Positions 7,532 through 17,181 of a DNA stretch of 64,000 nt are shown piece by piece. The stretch's first letter is position 1, and every line of letters starts with the position of its first letter. The notes under the pieces are model-generated. The model was given only the letters and a program-made list of their open reading frames with translations, had not been told where the DNA came from and searched no databases. Both the position numbers and the translations under genes were made by a program. Source of the DNA: Lentzea kentuckyensis. GTDB taxonomy: Bacteria > Actinomycetota > Actinomycetes > Mycobacteriales > Pseudonocardiaceae. The stretch is from the NCBI RefSeq assembly GCF_002150765.1, contig NZ_MUYM01000050.1:1-64000 (forward strand), written 5' to 3'.

Positions 7532-9817
7532 TTGAGTCAAGACACCGAACCCGCTGCGACGGTTGTTCAACCGTCGGCTACCCGGCGTGTGCGCGCCCGC
7601 CTTGCGCGGCGTATCACCGCCCAACGTGCGGCCCCGGTGAAGCAGGTCCTCGAACCTCTCGCCGCCGTGCACCGTGACCTCCATCCCAAGGCCGATCTGG
7701 CGCTTCTGCAGCACGCATATGACGTCGCCGAGGAGAAGCACCGCCCGCAGCGCCGCAAGTCCGGCGACCCGTACATCACCCACCCGCTCGCCGTGGCGAC
7801 GATCCTCGCCGAGCTGGGCATGGACACCACGACGCTGGTGGCCGCGCTGCTGCACGACACAGTTGAAGACACCGATTACTCACTGGGGCAGCTGAAGGAC
7901 GACTTCGGCGAGGAAGTCGCTCGTCTCGTCGACGGCGTCACGAAGCTCGACAAGGTCAAGCTGGGGGCAGCGGCCGAGGCCGAGACCATCCGCAAGATGG
8001 TCATCGCGATGGCGAAGGACCCGCGGGTCCTGGTCATCAAGCTGGCCGACCGGCTGCACAACATGCGCACCATGCGGTTCCTGCCGCCCGAGAAGCAGGC
8101 CCGCAAGGCCCGTGAAACGCTCGAAGTGCTCGCGCCGCTGGCCCACCGCCTGGGCATGGCGACCGTGAAGTGGGAGCTGGAGGACCTCGCGTTCGCGATC
8201 CTGCAGCCGAAGAAGTACGACGAGATCGTCCGCCTGGTCGCGAAGCGCGCGCCGAGTCGCGACACGTACCTGCGGACCGTCGTCGACGAGCTGAACGCCC
8301 AGCTCGAGGGTGCGCGGATCGTCGCGAAGGTCGAGGGGCGGCCGAAGCACTACTACTCGATCAACCAGAAGATGATCGTCCGGGGCCGGGACTTCGACGA
8401 CATCCACGACCTCGTGGGTGTGCGGATCCTGGTCGACGAGGTGCGCGACTGCTACGCCGCGATGGGTGTCGTGCACGCCGCGTGGCAGCCGATGCCCGGA
8501 CGGTTCAAGGACTACATCGCGCAGCCGCGGTTCGGCGTGTACCAGTCGCTGCACACGACCGTGATCGGTCCCGACGGCAAGCCTCTTGAAGTGCAGATCC
8601 GCACGCAGGAGATGCACCAGCGGGCCGAGTACGGCATCGCGGCGCACTGGCGCTACAAGGAGACCAAGGGCACGCACAACGGCAAGTCCGTCGAGATCGA
8701 CGAGATGGCGTGGATGCGTCAGCTCCTCGACTGGCAGCGGGAAGCCGCGGACCCCGGTGAGTTCCTGGAGGGCCTGCGCTGGGACCTCGCCGCGCGCGAG
8801 ATCTTCGTGTTCACCCCCAAGGGTGACGTCGAGACGTTGCCGACGGGGTCCACGCCCGTCGACTTCGCGTACTCGGTGCACACCGAGGTGGGTCACCGGT
8901 GCATAGGCGCCCGCGTGAACGGTCGTCTGGTCGCTCTCGAACGCAAGCTCGAGAACGGCGAGGTCGTCGAGATCTTCACCTCCAAGGCGGAGGGAGCGGG
9001 CCCGTCCCGCGACTGGTTGAGCTTCGTCGCGTCCCCGCGGGCCAAGGCGAAGATCAAGCAGTGGTTCGCCAAGGAGCGCAAGGAAGAGGCGATCGAGCAG
9101 GGCAAGGACGCGATCACCAAGGAGGTCCGCCGGGTCGGTCTGCCGATCCAGCGCCTCGTGTCGGTCGACTCCATGCAGGCCCTCGCGAAGGAACTGCACT
9201 ACCCGGACATGAGCGCGTTGTACGCGGCGGTCGGCGAGGGGCACACCTCGGCGCGGCACGTGGTGCAACGTCTCGTGGCCCAGCTCGGCGGGGTGGACCA
9301 CGCCGAGGAGGAGCTGGCCGACCGCGCCACCCCGTCCACGGTCACCCGGCGCCGGCCCACCGGCGACGCGGGCGTGATCGTCAAGGACGCGGGCGACGTG
9401 TGGGTGAAGCTCGCCCGTTGCTGCACTCCGGTGCCGGGCGACGACATCCTCGGGTTCGTGACGCGGGGTGGCGGTGTCTCCGTGCACCGGACCGACTGCA
9501 CGAACGCGGACGAGCTGCTGAAGTCGCCGGAGCGGCTGCTCGACGTCGAGTGGGCGCCGTCGGCCTCCAGCGTGTTCCTGGTGGCCATCCAGGTGGAGGC
9601 GCTCGACCGGCACCGGCTGCTCTCGGACGTCACGAAGGTGCTGGCCGACGAGCGCGTGAACATCCTGTCGGCGTCGGTGACGACGTCGCGGGACCGCGTG
9701 GCCGTCAGCCGGTTCTCCTTCGAGATGGGCGACCCGAAGCACCTGGGCCACGTCCTCAAGGCCGTGCGCAGCGTAGAGGGCGTCTACGACGTCTACCGCG
9801 TGACCTCAGCCTCGTAA
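7532..9817 (+). CDS. rel: Bifunctional (p)ppGpp synthetase/hydrolase Rel
   Basis: Rel makes and degrades (p)ppGpp in the stringent response. In order: an HD hydrolase domain with LHDTVED (near 110); the synthetase domain with [11 protein letters not shown] and [19 protein letters not shown]; a TGS domain ([25 protein letters not shown]); a zinc-finger-like region with [11 protein letters not shown]; and a C-terminal ACT domain ([20 protein letters not shown]). About 761 residues is full length. TTG at 7532 is preferred over GTG at 7526, because GAGGAG (7519-7524) lies 7 nt before the TTG and only 1 nt before the GTG. The HD residues are intact, so both activities are expected. Confidence 0.95.
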   Translation: MSQDTEPAATVVQPSATRRVRARLARRITAQRAAPVKQVLEPLAAVHRDLHPKADLALLQHAYDVAEEKHRPQRRKSGDPYITHPLAVATILAELGMDTTTLVAALLHDTVEDTDYSLGQLKDDFGEEVARLVDGVTKLDKVKLGAAAEAETIRKMVIAMAKDPRVLVIKLADRLHNMRTMRFLPPEKQARKARETLEVLAPLAHRLGMATVKWELEDLAFAILQPKKYDEIVRLVAKRAPSRDTYLRTVVDELNAQLEGARIVAKVEGRPKHYYSINQKMIVRGRDFDDIHDLVGVRILVDEVRDCYAAMGVVHAAWQPMPGRFKDYIAQPRFGVYQSLHTTVIGPDGKPLEVQIRTQEMHQRAEYGIAAHWRYKETKGTHNGKSVEIDEMAWMRQLLDWQREAADPGEFLEGLRWDLAAREIFVFTPKGDVETLPTGSTPVDFAYSVHTEVGHRCIGARVNGRLVALERKLENGEVVEIFTSKAEGAGPSRDWLSFVASPRAKAKIKQWFAKERKEEAIEQGKDAITKEVRRVGLPIQRLVSVDSMQALAKELHYPDMSALYAAVGEGHTSARHVVQRLVAQLGGVDHAEEELADRATPSTVTRRRPTGDAGVIVKDAGDVWVKLARCCTPVPGDDILGFVTRGGGVSVHRTDCTNADELLKSPERLLDVEWAPSASSVFLVAIQVEALDRHRLLSDVTKVLADERVNILSASVTTSRDRVAVSRFSFEMGDPKHLGHVLKAVRSVEGVYDVYRVTSAS

Positions 9818-9830
9818 CCCCCTCGCAAAC

Positions 9831-9879
9831 GATGAAGGGCTCCTTCATCCACCTGAGGTGGATGAAGGAGCCCTTCATC
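9831..9879. terminator. 24-bp perfect palindrome, bidirectional terminator candidate
   Basis: Two 24-bp arms (9831-9854 and 9856-9879) are exact reverse complements around a single G. The element sits in the 72-bp gap between convergent rel and the cyclophilin gene, so it would end transcripts from both sides. It has no long T run. A second palindrome of the same 47-bp core length and related sequence lies at 13544-13590, also between convergent genes. Confidence 0.75.
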
Positions 9880-9889
9880 GCGCTAAGAG

Positions 9890-10744
9890 TTAGTTCGCTA
9901 CCAGGGCCGACTTGATGTCGACCGGGGTCTTCGGCTTGCCGTCACCCTGGCCGGGCGACTGCGAGAGCGCGCCGGTCTTCGCGACCTCGTCGATCTTCTT
10001 CAGCGACTCCTCGTCGACCGTGCCGAACACGGTGTACGCGGGCTTCAGGTTCGCGCCGTCGCCGTAGACGATGAAGAACTGCGAGCCGTTGGTGTCCGGG
10101 CCCGAGTTGGCCATGGCGAGCACGCCGCGGCCGTAGGTGAGCTCCGGGTAGACCTCGTCCTTGAACGAGTAGCCGGGGCCGCCCATGCCGTTGCCGCCGG
10201 GGTCGCCGCACTGCAGGACCTGGATGCCGGTCACCACGAGGCGGTGGCAGGTGGTGTTGTCGAAGTACTTCTGCTTCGCCAGGTTGACGAAGTTGTTCAC
10301 CGTGCACGGCGCGAGCGCGCGGTCCAGGTTGAACTTCAGGTCGCCGATGGAGGTGCCGAGCGTGACGCCGACCGTGCCGGTGGCGGGCTGCTCGCCGTTC
10401 GCGGGCGGGGTGTTCTCCTTCGCCGCCGGCTCCTGGCCCTTCGTGTATTCACAGTTCACCTTTTCCGGCAGCGCGGTCGGGCGCTTCGGAATCTGGTGCA
10501 GTGCGGTGGGAATGTTCTCCGCCTTGTCCACCGACTCCTGCTTGGGAGTCTCCGAGGCGGCGGCGTCGCCGTTACCGAAGTCGTGGGTCGCGAGCCACCA
10601 CACGCCACTTCCGACGAGCGCAACAACGACGACCGTCGAGACGACGGCGATGATGCGACGCTTCTTGGCCCGCTCCTGGCGGTAGACCATCTGACGCTCA
10701 AGCTTGCGCTTGGCTGCCGCGCGTCGCTGCTCGTTGGTGGGCAC
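9890..10744 (-). CDS. Membrane-anchored cyclophilin-type peptidyl-prolyl isomerase
   Basis: A 284-residue protein with a basic N-terminus (NEQRRAAAKRKLERQMVYRQERAKKRR), one membrane helix (IIAVVSTVVVVALVGSGVWWLA), a linker, and a C-terminal cyclophilin domain facing outward. Cyclophilin motifs are YFDNTTCHRLV, GGPGYSFKDE and GVLAMANSGPDTNGSQFFIV. It probably assists folding of exported proteins. The GTG start at 10744 follows GGGAGGGAG, and the open frame further upstream is antisense to the MBL gene. The two cysteines in NCEYTKG and LAPCTVNNF could be redox-active or structural. This gene follows rel in many actinobacteria. Confidence 0.9.
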   Translation of the reverse strand: MPTNEQRRAAAKRKLERQMVYRQERAKKRRIIAVVSTVVVVALVGSGVWWLATHDFGNGDAAASETPKQESVDKAENIPTALHQIPKRPTALPEKVNCEYTKGQEPAAKENTPPANGEQPATGTVGVTLGTSIGDLKFNLDRALAPCTVNNFVNLAKQKYFDNTTCHRLVVTGIQVLQCGDPGGNGMGGPGYSFKDEVYPELTYGRGVLAMANSGPDTNGSQFFIVYGDGANLKPAYTVFGTVDEESLKKIDEVAKTGALSQSPGQGDGKPKTPVDIKSALVAN

Positions 10745-10858
10745 GTGCTCCCTCCCCAGGGACTCATGCGAATAGGGCGGTCGGCTCGGCAGTCTAGGGC
10801 CTGGGCATATGAGCTTTGTGTGGTGGTTAGGCTGTGGTTGAACAGGGAGGTCATTTTC

Positions 10859-11554
10859 GTGCTCGTGATCGGGTTCCCCACTGGTGCGCTCCAGGCGAAC
10901 TGCTTCGTCCTGGCGGCCGGTGAGGGCGAGCCCTGCGTGATCATCGACCCCGGTCAGGACGCGGTCGAGCCGGTCGAGCAGGCGTTGCGGGAGTACAAGC
11001 TCGCGCCGGTCGCCGTGCTCCTCACGCACGGGCACTTCGACCACACGTTCTCCGTCACCCCGGTCTGCGACGGCAACGACATCCCCGCCTACATCCACCC
11101 GGACGACGTAGCGATGCTCTCCGACCCGTTGAAGGGCGTGAGCCGCGAGTCGGCCGCGTTCTTCGGCGGCAACCTGGAGATGCGCGAGCCGTCCGAGGTG
11201 CGCGAGCTGACCGACGGCGTCGAGCTCGACCTCGCCGGGTTGCGGATCGCCGTCGACCACACGCCGGGCCATACCGGCGGGTCGGTGATGTTCCGCTCCG
11301 GCGTGCAGGAAGGGGGTCGCCTGGTGATCTCGGGTGACACGCTCTTCGCCGGTTCCATCGGACGCACCGACCTGCCTGGCGGTGACCACTCGCGCATGTT
11401 GTCGTCTCTGCAGAACAAGGTCCTGACCTTGCCCGACGACACGGTGGTGCTGCCCGGCCACGGCCCTTCGACGACCATTGGCCGCGAACGCGTGACGAAT
11501 CCGTACCTGCTCCAGCTGCAGAACGCGCCGGCCGCCCCGCACCGAGGACTTTGA
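10859..11554 (+). CDS. MBL-fold metallo-hydrolase (glyoxalase II-like)
   Basis: A 231-residue metallo-beta-lactamase-fold hydrolase. The metal motif THGHFDHTF (HxHxDH, about residues 60-66), the downstream HTPGHTGGS and [19 protein letters not shown], and the final [14 protein letters not shown] are all present, as in glyoxalase II-like enzymes. GTG 10859 has AGGGAGG 8 nt upstream, so the much longer open frame reading upstream is not used. Its stop overlaps the TTG start of hisS (TTGA), so the genes are coupled. The substrate is not determined; S-2-hydroxyacyl thiols are typical. Confidence 0.9.
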   Translation: MLVIGFPTGALQANCFVLAAGEGEPCVIIDPGQDAVEPVEQALREYKLAPVAVLLTHGHFDHTFSVTPVCDGNDIPAYIHPDDVAMLSDPLKGVSRESAAFFGGNLEMREPSEVRELTDGVELDLAGLRIAVDHTPGHTGGSVMFRSGVQEGGRLVISGDTLFAGSIGRTDLPGGDHSRMLSSLQNKVLTLPDDTVVLPGHGPSTTIGRERVTNPYLLQLQNAPAAPHRGL

Positions 11555-12903
11555 GAAACGTGTTTTCCGCACCCAAAGGCGTTCCCGACTACATCCCGCC
11601 GACGTCCGCCGCTTTCGTGCACGTCCGGTCGACCCTGACGAAGGCCGCCGAGCTCGCGGGCTACGGCTACGTCGAGCTGCCGGTGTTCGAGGACACCGCG
11701 CTGTTCTCGCGCGGCGTCGGCGAGTCGACCGACGTCGTGACGAAGGAGATGTACACCTTCCTCGACCGCGGTGACCGGTCCATCACGCTGCGCCCCGAGG
11801 GCACCGCCGGCGTGATGCGCGCCGTGATCGAGCACAGCCTCGACCGCGGCTCGCTGCCGGTGAAGCTCTACTACGCGGGTCAGTTCTTCCGCGCCGAGGC
11901 ACCGCAGGCCGGCCGGTACCGGCAGTTCCACCAGGTCGGCATCGAGGCGATCGGTGTCGACGACCCCGCGCTGGACGCCGAGGTCATCGCGGTCGGCGAC
12001 GCGGGGTTCCGCGCGCTGGGCCTCACCGGATACCGGCTGGAGCTCACCTCGCTGGGTGACGCCAACTGCCGTCCGGCGTACCGCGAGCTGCTGCAGGCGT
12101 TCCTGGCGAAGCTGCCGCTGGACGAGGCGACCCGGCAGCGCGCCGAGCTGAACCCGCTGCGGGTGCTCGACGACAAGCGGCCAGAGGTGCGCGCGCTGGT
12201 CGCGGACGCGCCGTTGATGGTGGATCACCTGTGCGACGCGTGCCGTGAGCACTACGAGCTGGTCAAGGGCTACCTGACCGAGCTGGGCGTGAAGTTCGTC
12301 GAGAACCCGCGCATGGTCCGCGGCCTCGACTACTACACGAAGACGACGTTCGAGTTCGTCCACGACGGTCTGGGCGCGCAGTCGGGCATCGGCGGCGGTG
12401 GTCGCTACGACGGCCTGATGGCGCAGCTGGGCGGCCAGGAGCTGTCCGGCGTCGGGTTCGGCCTCGGCGTCGACCGGGCGCTGCTGGCGGCGCAGGCCGA
12501 GGGCGTGCTGCCGGAGTTCAGCCGGGTCGACGTGATCGGCGTGCCGCTGGGCGAGGCCGCGCGGGCCCGGCTGGTGGCGGTCGCCGGTGAGCTGCGTGCC
12601 GCAGGGGTGCGGACGGACCTCGTGTACGGCGGCCGGTCGATGAAGGCCGGGTTCAAGGCGGCGGACAAGTCCGGTGCACGGCTGGCGCTGGTGCTGGGCG
12701 AGCGCGACCTGGAGGCCGGGCAGATCGGCATCAAAACCTTGGCGACGGGCGAGCAGGTGACGGTCAGGCTGGCCGACGTGGTCTCGGTTGTGCGGGATGT
12801 GCTGGATCCCAGCGTGTGGATCGATCTGGATTCGCGGGGCGAGCAGCGCCCGGTGGTCGAGTTCTCGGACACAGTGGCCGAGGCGGTGCGAGAGACCCCG
12901 TGA
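11551..12903 (+). CDS. hisS: Histidine--tRNA ligase
   Basis: HisRS charges tRNA-His. The N-terminus [13 protein letters not shown] and class II motif 2 ([22 protein letters not shown]) are clear. The histidine-specific motifs [13 protein letters not shown] and GGGGRYDGL are present, and motif 3 is [10 protein letters not shown]. The C-terminal anticodon-binding domain contains [19 protein letters not shown]. At 450 residues it is full length; TTG 11551 overlaps the upstream stop, and GTG 11560 is an alternative that would give VFSAPKGV. The downstream membrane gene starts inside its stop codon (GTGA). Confidence 0.95.
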   Translation: MRNVFSAPKGVPDYIPPTSAAFVHVRSTLTKAAELAGYGYVELPVFEDTALFSRGVGESTDVVTKEMYTFLDRGDRSITLRPEGTAGVMRAVIEHSLDRGSLPVKLYYAGQFFRAEAPQAGRYRQFHQVGIEAIGVDDPALDAEVIAVGDAGFRALGLTGYRLELTSLGDANCRPAYRELLQAFLAKLPLDEATRQRAELNPLRVLDDKRPEVRALVADAPLMVDHLCDACREHYELVKGYLTELGVKFVENPRMVRGLDYYTKTTFEFVHDGLGAQSGIGGGGRYDGLMAQLGGQELSGVGFGLGVDRALLAAQAEGVLPEFSRVDVIGVPLGEAARARLVAVAGELRAAGVRTDLVYGGRSMKAGFKAADKSGARLALVLGERDLEAGQIGIKTLATGEQVTVRLADVVSVVRDVLDPSVWIDLDSRGEQRPVVEFSDTVAEAVRETP

Positions 12904-13526
12904 ACGACGACAAGCTCGTTCTCGACCTGCTGGACAAGACGACGGTCCGCAAGCGTGCGCGCATGGTGGCCATCGGCGGCATCATGGTCGCGCTCGCTTT
13001 CGGCGCGATCGTGGGCCTGATCGGCGGGCGCTGGCCGGGCGTCATCGCCGGGGTGATCGTGTCGGTGCCGGTGATCCTGCTGGCGCTGTCCGAGGCCCGC
13101 CGCACGGTGTGGCTGGAGGGCGCGACGGTCTACGTCCGCGCGTTCGGCACGCGCAAGGTCGACCTGGCCACCGCCGACGGGCTCGACCTGCTGGTCACGG
13201 ATCTGCGCGGGGCACGGACGGTCGGGCTGTTCGTGCGCGGCGGCAAGAAGGCGATCAACATCGCGTTGTCGATGTACGCGGGTACCGGTGGGCGGGAGCT
13301 GGGGATCTACCAGCTCCGCCGGCTGGCGGACGCGCTGGCGGCCCGTGGCGACACGCCCGGGCTGGTGTTCTCGGAGCTGCTGGTGGCCCAACTCAGGGCC
13401 GAGGCGCGGGGACTGGCGGCGGCCGAGCGGCCGTTGTACCGGCTGGGGTCGCTGGCGCCGGCCGGGCGGATGGCGCAGAAGCTCCATCCGGAGGCCGTGT
13501 CGAAGTTCGTCACTTCGCTGGACTAG
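12900..13526 (+). CDS. Hypothetical membrane protein after hisS
   Basis: A 208-residue protein from GTG 12900, overlapping the hisS stop. It has two adjacent membrane helices ([22 protein letters not shown] and [19 protein letters not shown], about residues 20-65). The soluble part, [30 protein letters not shown], resembles a PH-like beta-sheet domain. It is coupled to hisS, so it probably shares its expression. I cannot assign a function. The longer open frame beginning at 12816 lies within hisS. Confidence 0.78.
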   Translation: MNDDKLVLDLLDKTTVRKRARMVAIGGIMVALAFGAIVGLIGGRWPGVIAGVIVSVPVILLALSEARRTVWLEGATVYVRAFGTRKVDLATADGLDLLVTDLRGARTVGLFVRGGKKAINIALSMYAGTGGRELGIYQLRRLADALAARGDTPGLVFSELLVAQLRAEARGLAAAERPLYRLGSLAPAGRMAQKLHPEAVSKFVTSLD

Positions 13527-13536
13527 GCGCCCGCGA

Positions 13537-13597
13537 GCTGGCCATGAACGGCGCTTTTGTGGACCTGGGGTCCACAAAAGCGCCGTTCATGGCCAGC
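13537..13597. terminator. 29-bp perfect palindrome, bidirectional terminator candidate
   Basis: Arms at 13537-13565 and 13569-13597 are exact reverse complements around TGG. The element lies between two convergent genes. Its inner 47 bp (13544-13590) aligns without gaps to the palindrome at 9832-9878, with seven differences per arm that are all compensated in the opposite arm. The arms contain TTTT, giving a weak T tract near one end. Confidence 0.75.
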
Positions 13598-13600
13598 GGC

Positions 13601-14437
13601 TCAGGTGCCCCAGAGGCCGGACGGCGGCGCGGGGGACAGGGTCGCGGTGGCATCGGTGGTGACAGGTGCGCCACCGATGAACTTCGTCAGGCCCGTGCCG
13701 TGTTCGACTCGCCCCGGGAACGGATCGCCGGCCGTCGCGCGGGTCAGCTGCTGCATCGGCAGGCCGTTGTGCGACGCGAGGATCACGAAGTTGCCGAACC
13801 TGCGACCCCGGAACACGCCCGGTTCGGCGAGCACGCAGACATGTTCGAACACCGCGCGCACGGTGGCGCACTGGGCGCGGGCGAACTGCAGGCCGTTGCC
13901 GTCGCCGATGTTCACGGCGTAGATGCCGTCGTCGGCCAGCGCGGCGGACGCCTGGCGCACGTACTCGACCGAGGTCAGGTGGGCGGGGGTGCGGGCGCCG
14001 GCGAAGCAGTCGCTCACGATCAGGTCGAACGAGCCGGGGCGTGCCTTCACGAGCACCGCGCGGGCGTCGCCGGTGGTGATCCTCACCCGTGAGGGCGGGG
14101 GGAGCTCACGGCGGATGAACGCGATCAGGCCCGCGTCGATCTCGGCCACCTGCTGAGACGCCCGAGGCAGCAGGTCGGCCACGTAGCGCGCTAGCGTGAG
14201 GGCGCCACCGCCCAAGTGGAGAACCCGCGAAGGCGCGGTGAGATCGACGATGTGACCCAGCCTGCGGACGTACTCGAACTCCAGGTAGGTCGGGTCGTCC
14301 AGGTCCACATGCGACTGTGGGGTTCCGTTGACTCGCAACGTCCACGAGTTCCGGCCACCGAGATCGGGGACCAGCTCGGCAACGCCTGAGTCGATCGACT
14401 CGGTGATCGCCTCTGTGTCGGGCCGCTGTCTTCCCAC
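13601..14437 (-). CDS. Spermidine synthase-like methyltransferase-fold protein
   Basis: A 278-residue Rossmann-fold protein related to spermidine synthases. The nucleotide-binding loop VLHLGGGALTLARYVADL, the acidic strand end AEIDAGLIAFIRREL, TGDARAVL and the FDLIVSDCFAG segment match the spermidine synthase/methyltransferase layout. The substrate-gate region of true spermidine synthases is not convincingly present, so it may be a fused-type, non-polyamine enzyme. Actinobacteria carry many such proteins annotated only by fold. It is convergent with the hisS-linked membrane gene and divergent from the DUF1304 gene by 45 bp. Confidence 0.82.
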   Translation of the reverse strand: MGRQRPDTEAITESIDSGVAELVPDLGGRNSWTLRVNGTPQSHVDLDDPTYLEFEYVRRLGHIVDLTAPSRVLHLGGGALTLARYVADLLPRASQQVAEIDAGLIAFIRRELPPPSRVRITTGDARAVLVKARPGSFDLIVSDCFAGARTPAHLTSVEYVRQASAALADDGIYAVNIGDGNGLQFARAQCATVRAVFEHVCVLAEPGVFRGRRFGNFVILASHNGLPMQQLTRATAGDPFPGRVEHGTGLTKFIGGAPVTTDATATLSPAPPSGLWGT

Positions 14438-14482
14438 TGCTCTATTGTCTCACCGGGTGTGTCAGTCCTGAGGAGGGCCTAA

Positions 14483-14836
14483 GTGCAGGTTATCGCGAAC
14501 ATCCTGATCGCCTTGGTGGCGTTGATCCACATCTACATCGTGGTGCTGGAGATGTTCCTCTGGACGACTCCGCGCGGCCAGAAGGCGTTCGGGCTCACGC
14601 CCGAGTTCGCACAGGCGTCCAAGGCGCTCGCCGCGAACCAGGGCCTCTACAACGGCTTCCTCGCCGCCGGCTTGATCTACGCGCTGATCCGGCAGGACTT
14701 CGGCGCGTCCGTGCTCTTCACGGTGTTCGTGATCGTCGCCGGTGTCTACGGCACGTTCACGGCGAGCCGGAAGATCTTCTTCGTGCAGGTGGTGCCTGGC
14801 GTGCTGACGCTGCTCTTCGTGCTCTTGGCTCGCTAG
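14483..14836 (+). CDS. DUF1304 family membrane protein
   Basis: A 117-residue four-helix membrane protein of the DUF1304 family. Diagnostic features are HIYIVVLEMFLWTTPRGQKAFGL near the N-terminus, then LAANQGLYNGFLAAGL, and a third and fourth helix rich in Val/Phe. The start is GTG 14483 with AGGAGG at 14471-14476. Function in the family is not established. Its last 80 nt overlap, in antisense, the 3' end of the yibEF-like gene. Confidence 0.88.
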   Translation: MQVIANILIALVALIHIYIVVLEMFLWTTPRGQKAFGLTPEFAQASKALAANQGLYNGFLAAGLIYALIRQDFGASVLFTVFVIVAGVYGTFTASRKIFFVQVVPGVLTLLFVLLAR

Positions 14837-16151
14837 GTCGTTCCCACGGCCCCTTGTCGGGGTCGTACCCGATGAAGAGGTCGCCCTCGATCCGCGCGGG
14901 CCTGGGTTTCTCAGGCTTCGCGCGTTTCACGGTCTTCGGCGCAGGGGCGGGCTCGGGCTCGGGTTCCGGTGTCGCGGTCGGGGCGACCTCCTGGCGCACG
15001 GCGACCAGGGCGGCCAGCGCGGTCGTCACCGGGATCGCCGCCACCAGGCCGATGCTGCCGACCAGCGTGCGCACGATCTCCTGCGCGATCTGCTGTGCGG
15101 TCAGGATCTCGCCCATCGACCGCCCGGACAGCGAGATCGCCAGCAGCAACGGCAGCGCCGCGCCCGCGTAGGCCATCACGAGCGTGTTCACGACGGACGA
15201 CATGTGGTCGCGCCCGATCCGTGAGCCCGCCGCGAACAGCTCGCGCCACGTCAGCTTGTCGTTGGCCCGCCGCAGTTCCCACACCGCACTGGTCTGCGTG
15301 ACGGTCACGTCGTCGAGCACGCCCAGCGCGCCGATCAGGGTGCCCGCCAGCAAGAGTCCGCGGGTGTCGATGTCGGTGCCGAGGATGGTGACGAGGTTGA
15401 TCGTGTCCTCGTCGAGCCCGGTGAGCGAGGCGAAGGCCGAGAACAACGCGCCGAGCACGCCGATCAGCGCGAGGCTGACCAACGTGCCGAGCACCGCTGT
15501 CGATGTTCGGGCGCTGACCCCGTGGGTCAGGTAGAGGACCGCGAACATGATCAGTCCGGCGCCGACGACCGCCACCATCAGCGGGCTCTTGCCGGCCAGG
15601 ATGGACGGCATCACGAACAGCACGAGCACCACGAAGCTCAGCAGCAACGCACCCAGCGCCGCGAGCCCCTGCCATCGTCCGAGCAGCAGCACGGCCGCGG
15701 CGAAGAGCACCGCCAGGATCACGAGTGACCAGTCGCGCTGGAAGTCGACGATCTGGTACGACTCGGCGGCCTGCGGCTGGCTGCCCGAATAGGACAGAAC
15801 GACCTCGTCGCCGATCTTGAAGCGCGGGGCTCCCGGTCCGTTCACGCTCGGGATCGTGATGCTCTGCCCGCTCGCTTCGCCGTCGGTCATCCGCACGGTG
15901 ATCGCGATGCACTTCTCGCCGCAGTTCGCCTGCTCGCCGGTCACGACGGCGTTGACGGGCTTCTGGTGCAGGCCGATCTCCGCGCCGGTTTTCTGCTCGT
16001 GCCCGAACGGGTAGAGCAGCGCCGCGCCGACGAGCGTGGCCAGTGCCAACGGCACCAGCAGCCACATCAGCAACGTGCGTACGCGCTCCGATGCGGGTTC
16101 TTCGTCCTCCAGCGCGTGGCTATGCCCGTGACCGTGACCCACGCGAGACAT
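14757..16151 (-). CDS. YibE/F family membrane protein
   Basis: A 464-residue YibE/F protein with about eight membrane helices. The His-rich N-terminus (GHGHGHSHALEDEE) and the extracytoplasmic domain with ANCGEKCIAITVRM precede the membrane block, whose signature TLIGALGVLDDVTVTQTSAVWEL is clear. The C-terminus is a long Pro/Glu/Arg-rich tail. Family function is unclear; some members are associated with amino acid export or osmotic responses. The start overlaps nadR by 32 nt, so pnuC, nadR and this gene form one transcript. The 80-nt tail overlap with a convergent gene is unusual but both frames look real. Confidence 0.86.
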   Translation of the reverse strand: MSRVGHGHGHSHALEDEEPASERVRTLLMWLLVPLALATLVGAALLYPFGHEQKTGAEIGLHQKPVNAVVTGEQANCGEKCIAITVRMTDGEASGQSITIPSVNGPGAPRFKIGDEVVLSYSGSQPQAAESYQIVDFQRDWSLVILAVLFAAAVLLLGRWQGLAALGALLLSFVVLVLFVMPSILAGKSPLMVAVVGAGLIMFAVLYLTHGVSARTSTAVLGTLVSLALIGVLGALFSAFASLTGLDEDTINLVTILGTDIDTRGLLLAGTLIGALGVLDDVTVTQTSAVWELRRANDKLTWRELFAAGSRIGRDHMSSVVNTLVMAYAGAALPLLLAISLSGRSMGEILTAQQIAQEIVRTLVGSIGLVAAIPVTTALAALVAVRQEVAPTATPEPEPEPAPAPKTVKRAKPEKPRPARIEGDLFIGYDPDKGPWERPSEPRARRAASARQAPPARRRSSGSP

Positions 16152-17181
16152 CCTGCCTCATGAGTTGTTCGATCGCCGTTGTGGCTGTGACGAATCTGTC
16201 CTCGGTCAGCTTCAGCCACGGCACGCCGCGCCGCGTCAGCTCCTGTTCGAACAGTCCGGTCATCCACTCCCGCAGGTGTTCGCCGTCACGCCAGCCGTCC
16301 TGTTCGAACGGGACGCCGACGTGGTCGGTCAGCAGGTAGAGGTCCGGTTCGGACCCGAGGAAGATGTCCGGCCGGAAACCGAGGTAGCGCTCTCCCCAGA
16401 CGGTCGCGGCGAACGCGTCGTTGTCCGCGATCACCAACGGCGCGGTCGACGCCTGGATGCGGCGTTCCTGCTCGTGTGCCACGTCTTCGAAGTCGCCCTG
16501 AGTCCACACCAGATCATCCACAGTGGACGAGGGTGTGAACGCTCGCGCTGCGGCCAGCTTGAGTTCGGTGTGTTCGCGGCCGTACTCGGCGATCCACGGC
16601 GCGGAGAAGTGGTCCGCGAGCTGCCGGGACAGGGTCGTCGTGCCGGTGCTCTCGGCGCCGACGACCACGACCTTCCGGCCCAGACCGCGCTGGGTGGCGG
16701 GCGCGAGGTGGTGCCAGTTCGCGATCGGGTCGGTGCGGACAGCGGTCCCGGAGACCGGGTGCGCGAGGCGGTCCGGGTCGACCAGAACGTGCCGCGCGCC
16801 CAGCCGGCCGGCCAGCTCGTCGCCGTACTTCTCGCTGGAGAACACGACGTCGACCGGCGCCTTCGAGGGATCTCCGTCCGCGATCGCGCGCCGGGCGAGG
16901 ACGGCACGGGTCAGTTCGACGTGCAGGTTCCAGATCTCGTCGGAGTCGAAGTCCATCGGGTGGTCGTCGAGATCGCCGATGATCCGTACGCCGGGCGTCG
17001 CGCGGTGCGTCTCCGTCAGCCAGTGCACGCGGTGTTCGAGAGGGATGGTCTCCGACGACGCGGCGAGCACAGTGACCGTGGTGCGCTCACTGCGTGCGGC
17101 TGCCGTCTCGATGAGGTGGTGGTGTCCGTTGTGTGGCGGATAGAACTTGCCGAGCACCAACGCGTGTTCGAACTCCTTCAC
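16120..17181 (-). CDS. nadR: NadR-like nicotinamide-nucleotide adenylyltransferase/ribosylnicotinamide kinase
   Basis: NadR-type enzymes phosphorylate nicotinamide riboside to NMN and adenylate it to NAD+. The N-terminal half has the adenylyltransferase motif LGKFYPPHNGHHHLI at residues 9-23 and SSEKYGDELAGRLGA. The C-terminal half is the kinase domain, starting KVVVVGAESTGTTTLSRQL. The P-loop reads GAESTGTTT where GxxxxGK[ST] is expected, so the Lys is Thr here. Length is 353 residues from GTG 17181, which overlaps the pnuC stop (GTGA). The adjacent pnuC transporter supports nicotinamide riboside salvage. No N-terminal repressor HTH is present, unlike E. coli NadR. Confidence 0.88.
   Translation of the reverse strand: MKEFEHALVLGKFYPPHNGHHHLIETAAARSERTTVTVLAASSETIPLEHRVHWLTETHRATPGVRIIGDLDDHPMDFDSDEIWNLHVELTRAVLARRAIADGDPSKAPVDVVFSSEKYGDELAGRLGARHVLVDPDRLAHPVSGTAVRTDPIANWHHLAPATQRGLGRKVVVVGAESTGTTTLSRQLADHFSAPWIAEYGREHTELKLAAARAFTPSSTVDDLVWTQGDFEDVAHEQERRIQASTAPLVIADNDAFAATVWGERYLGFRPDIFLGSEPDLYLLTDHVGVPFEQDGWRDGEHLREWMTGLFEQELTRRGVPWLKLTEDRFVTATTAIEQLMRQDVSRGSRSRA

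Noticed and set aside
7880-9751. A 623-residue open frame antisense to rel
   Set aside because: Shadow frame with biased Arg/His/Val composition; rel on the plus strand has full family motifs.
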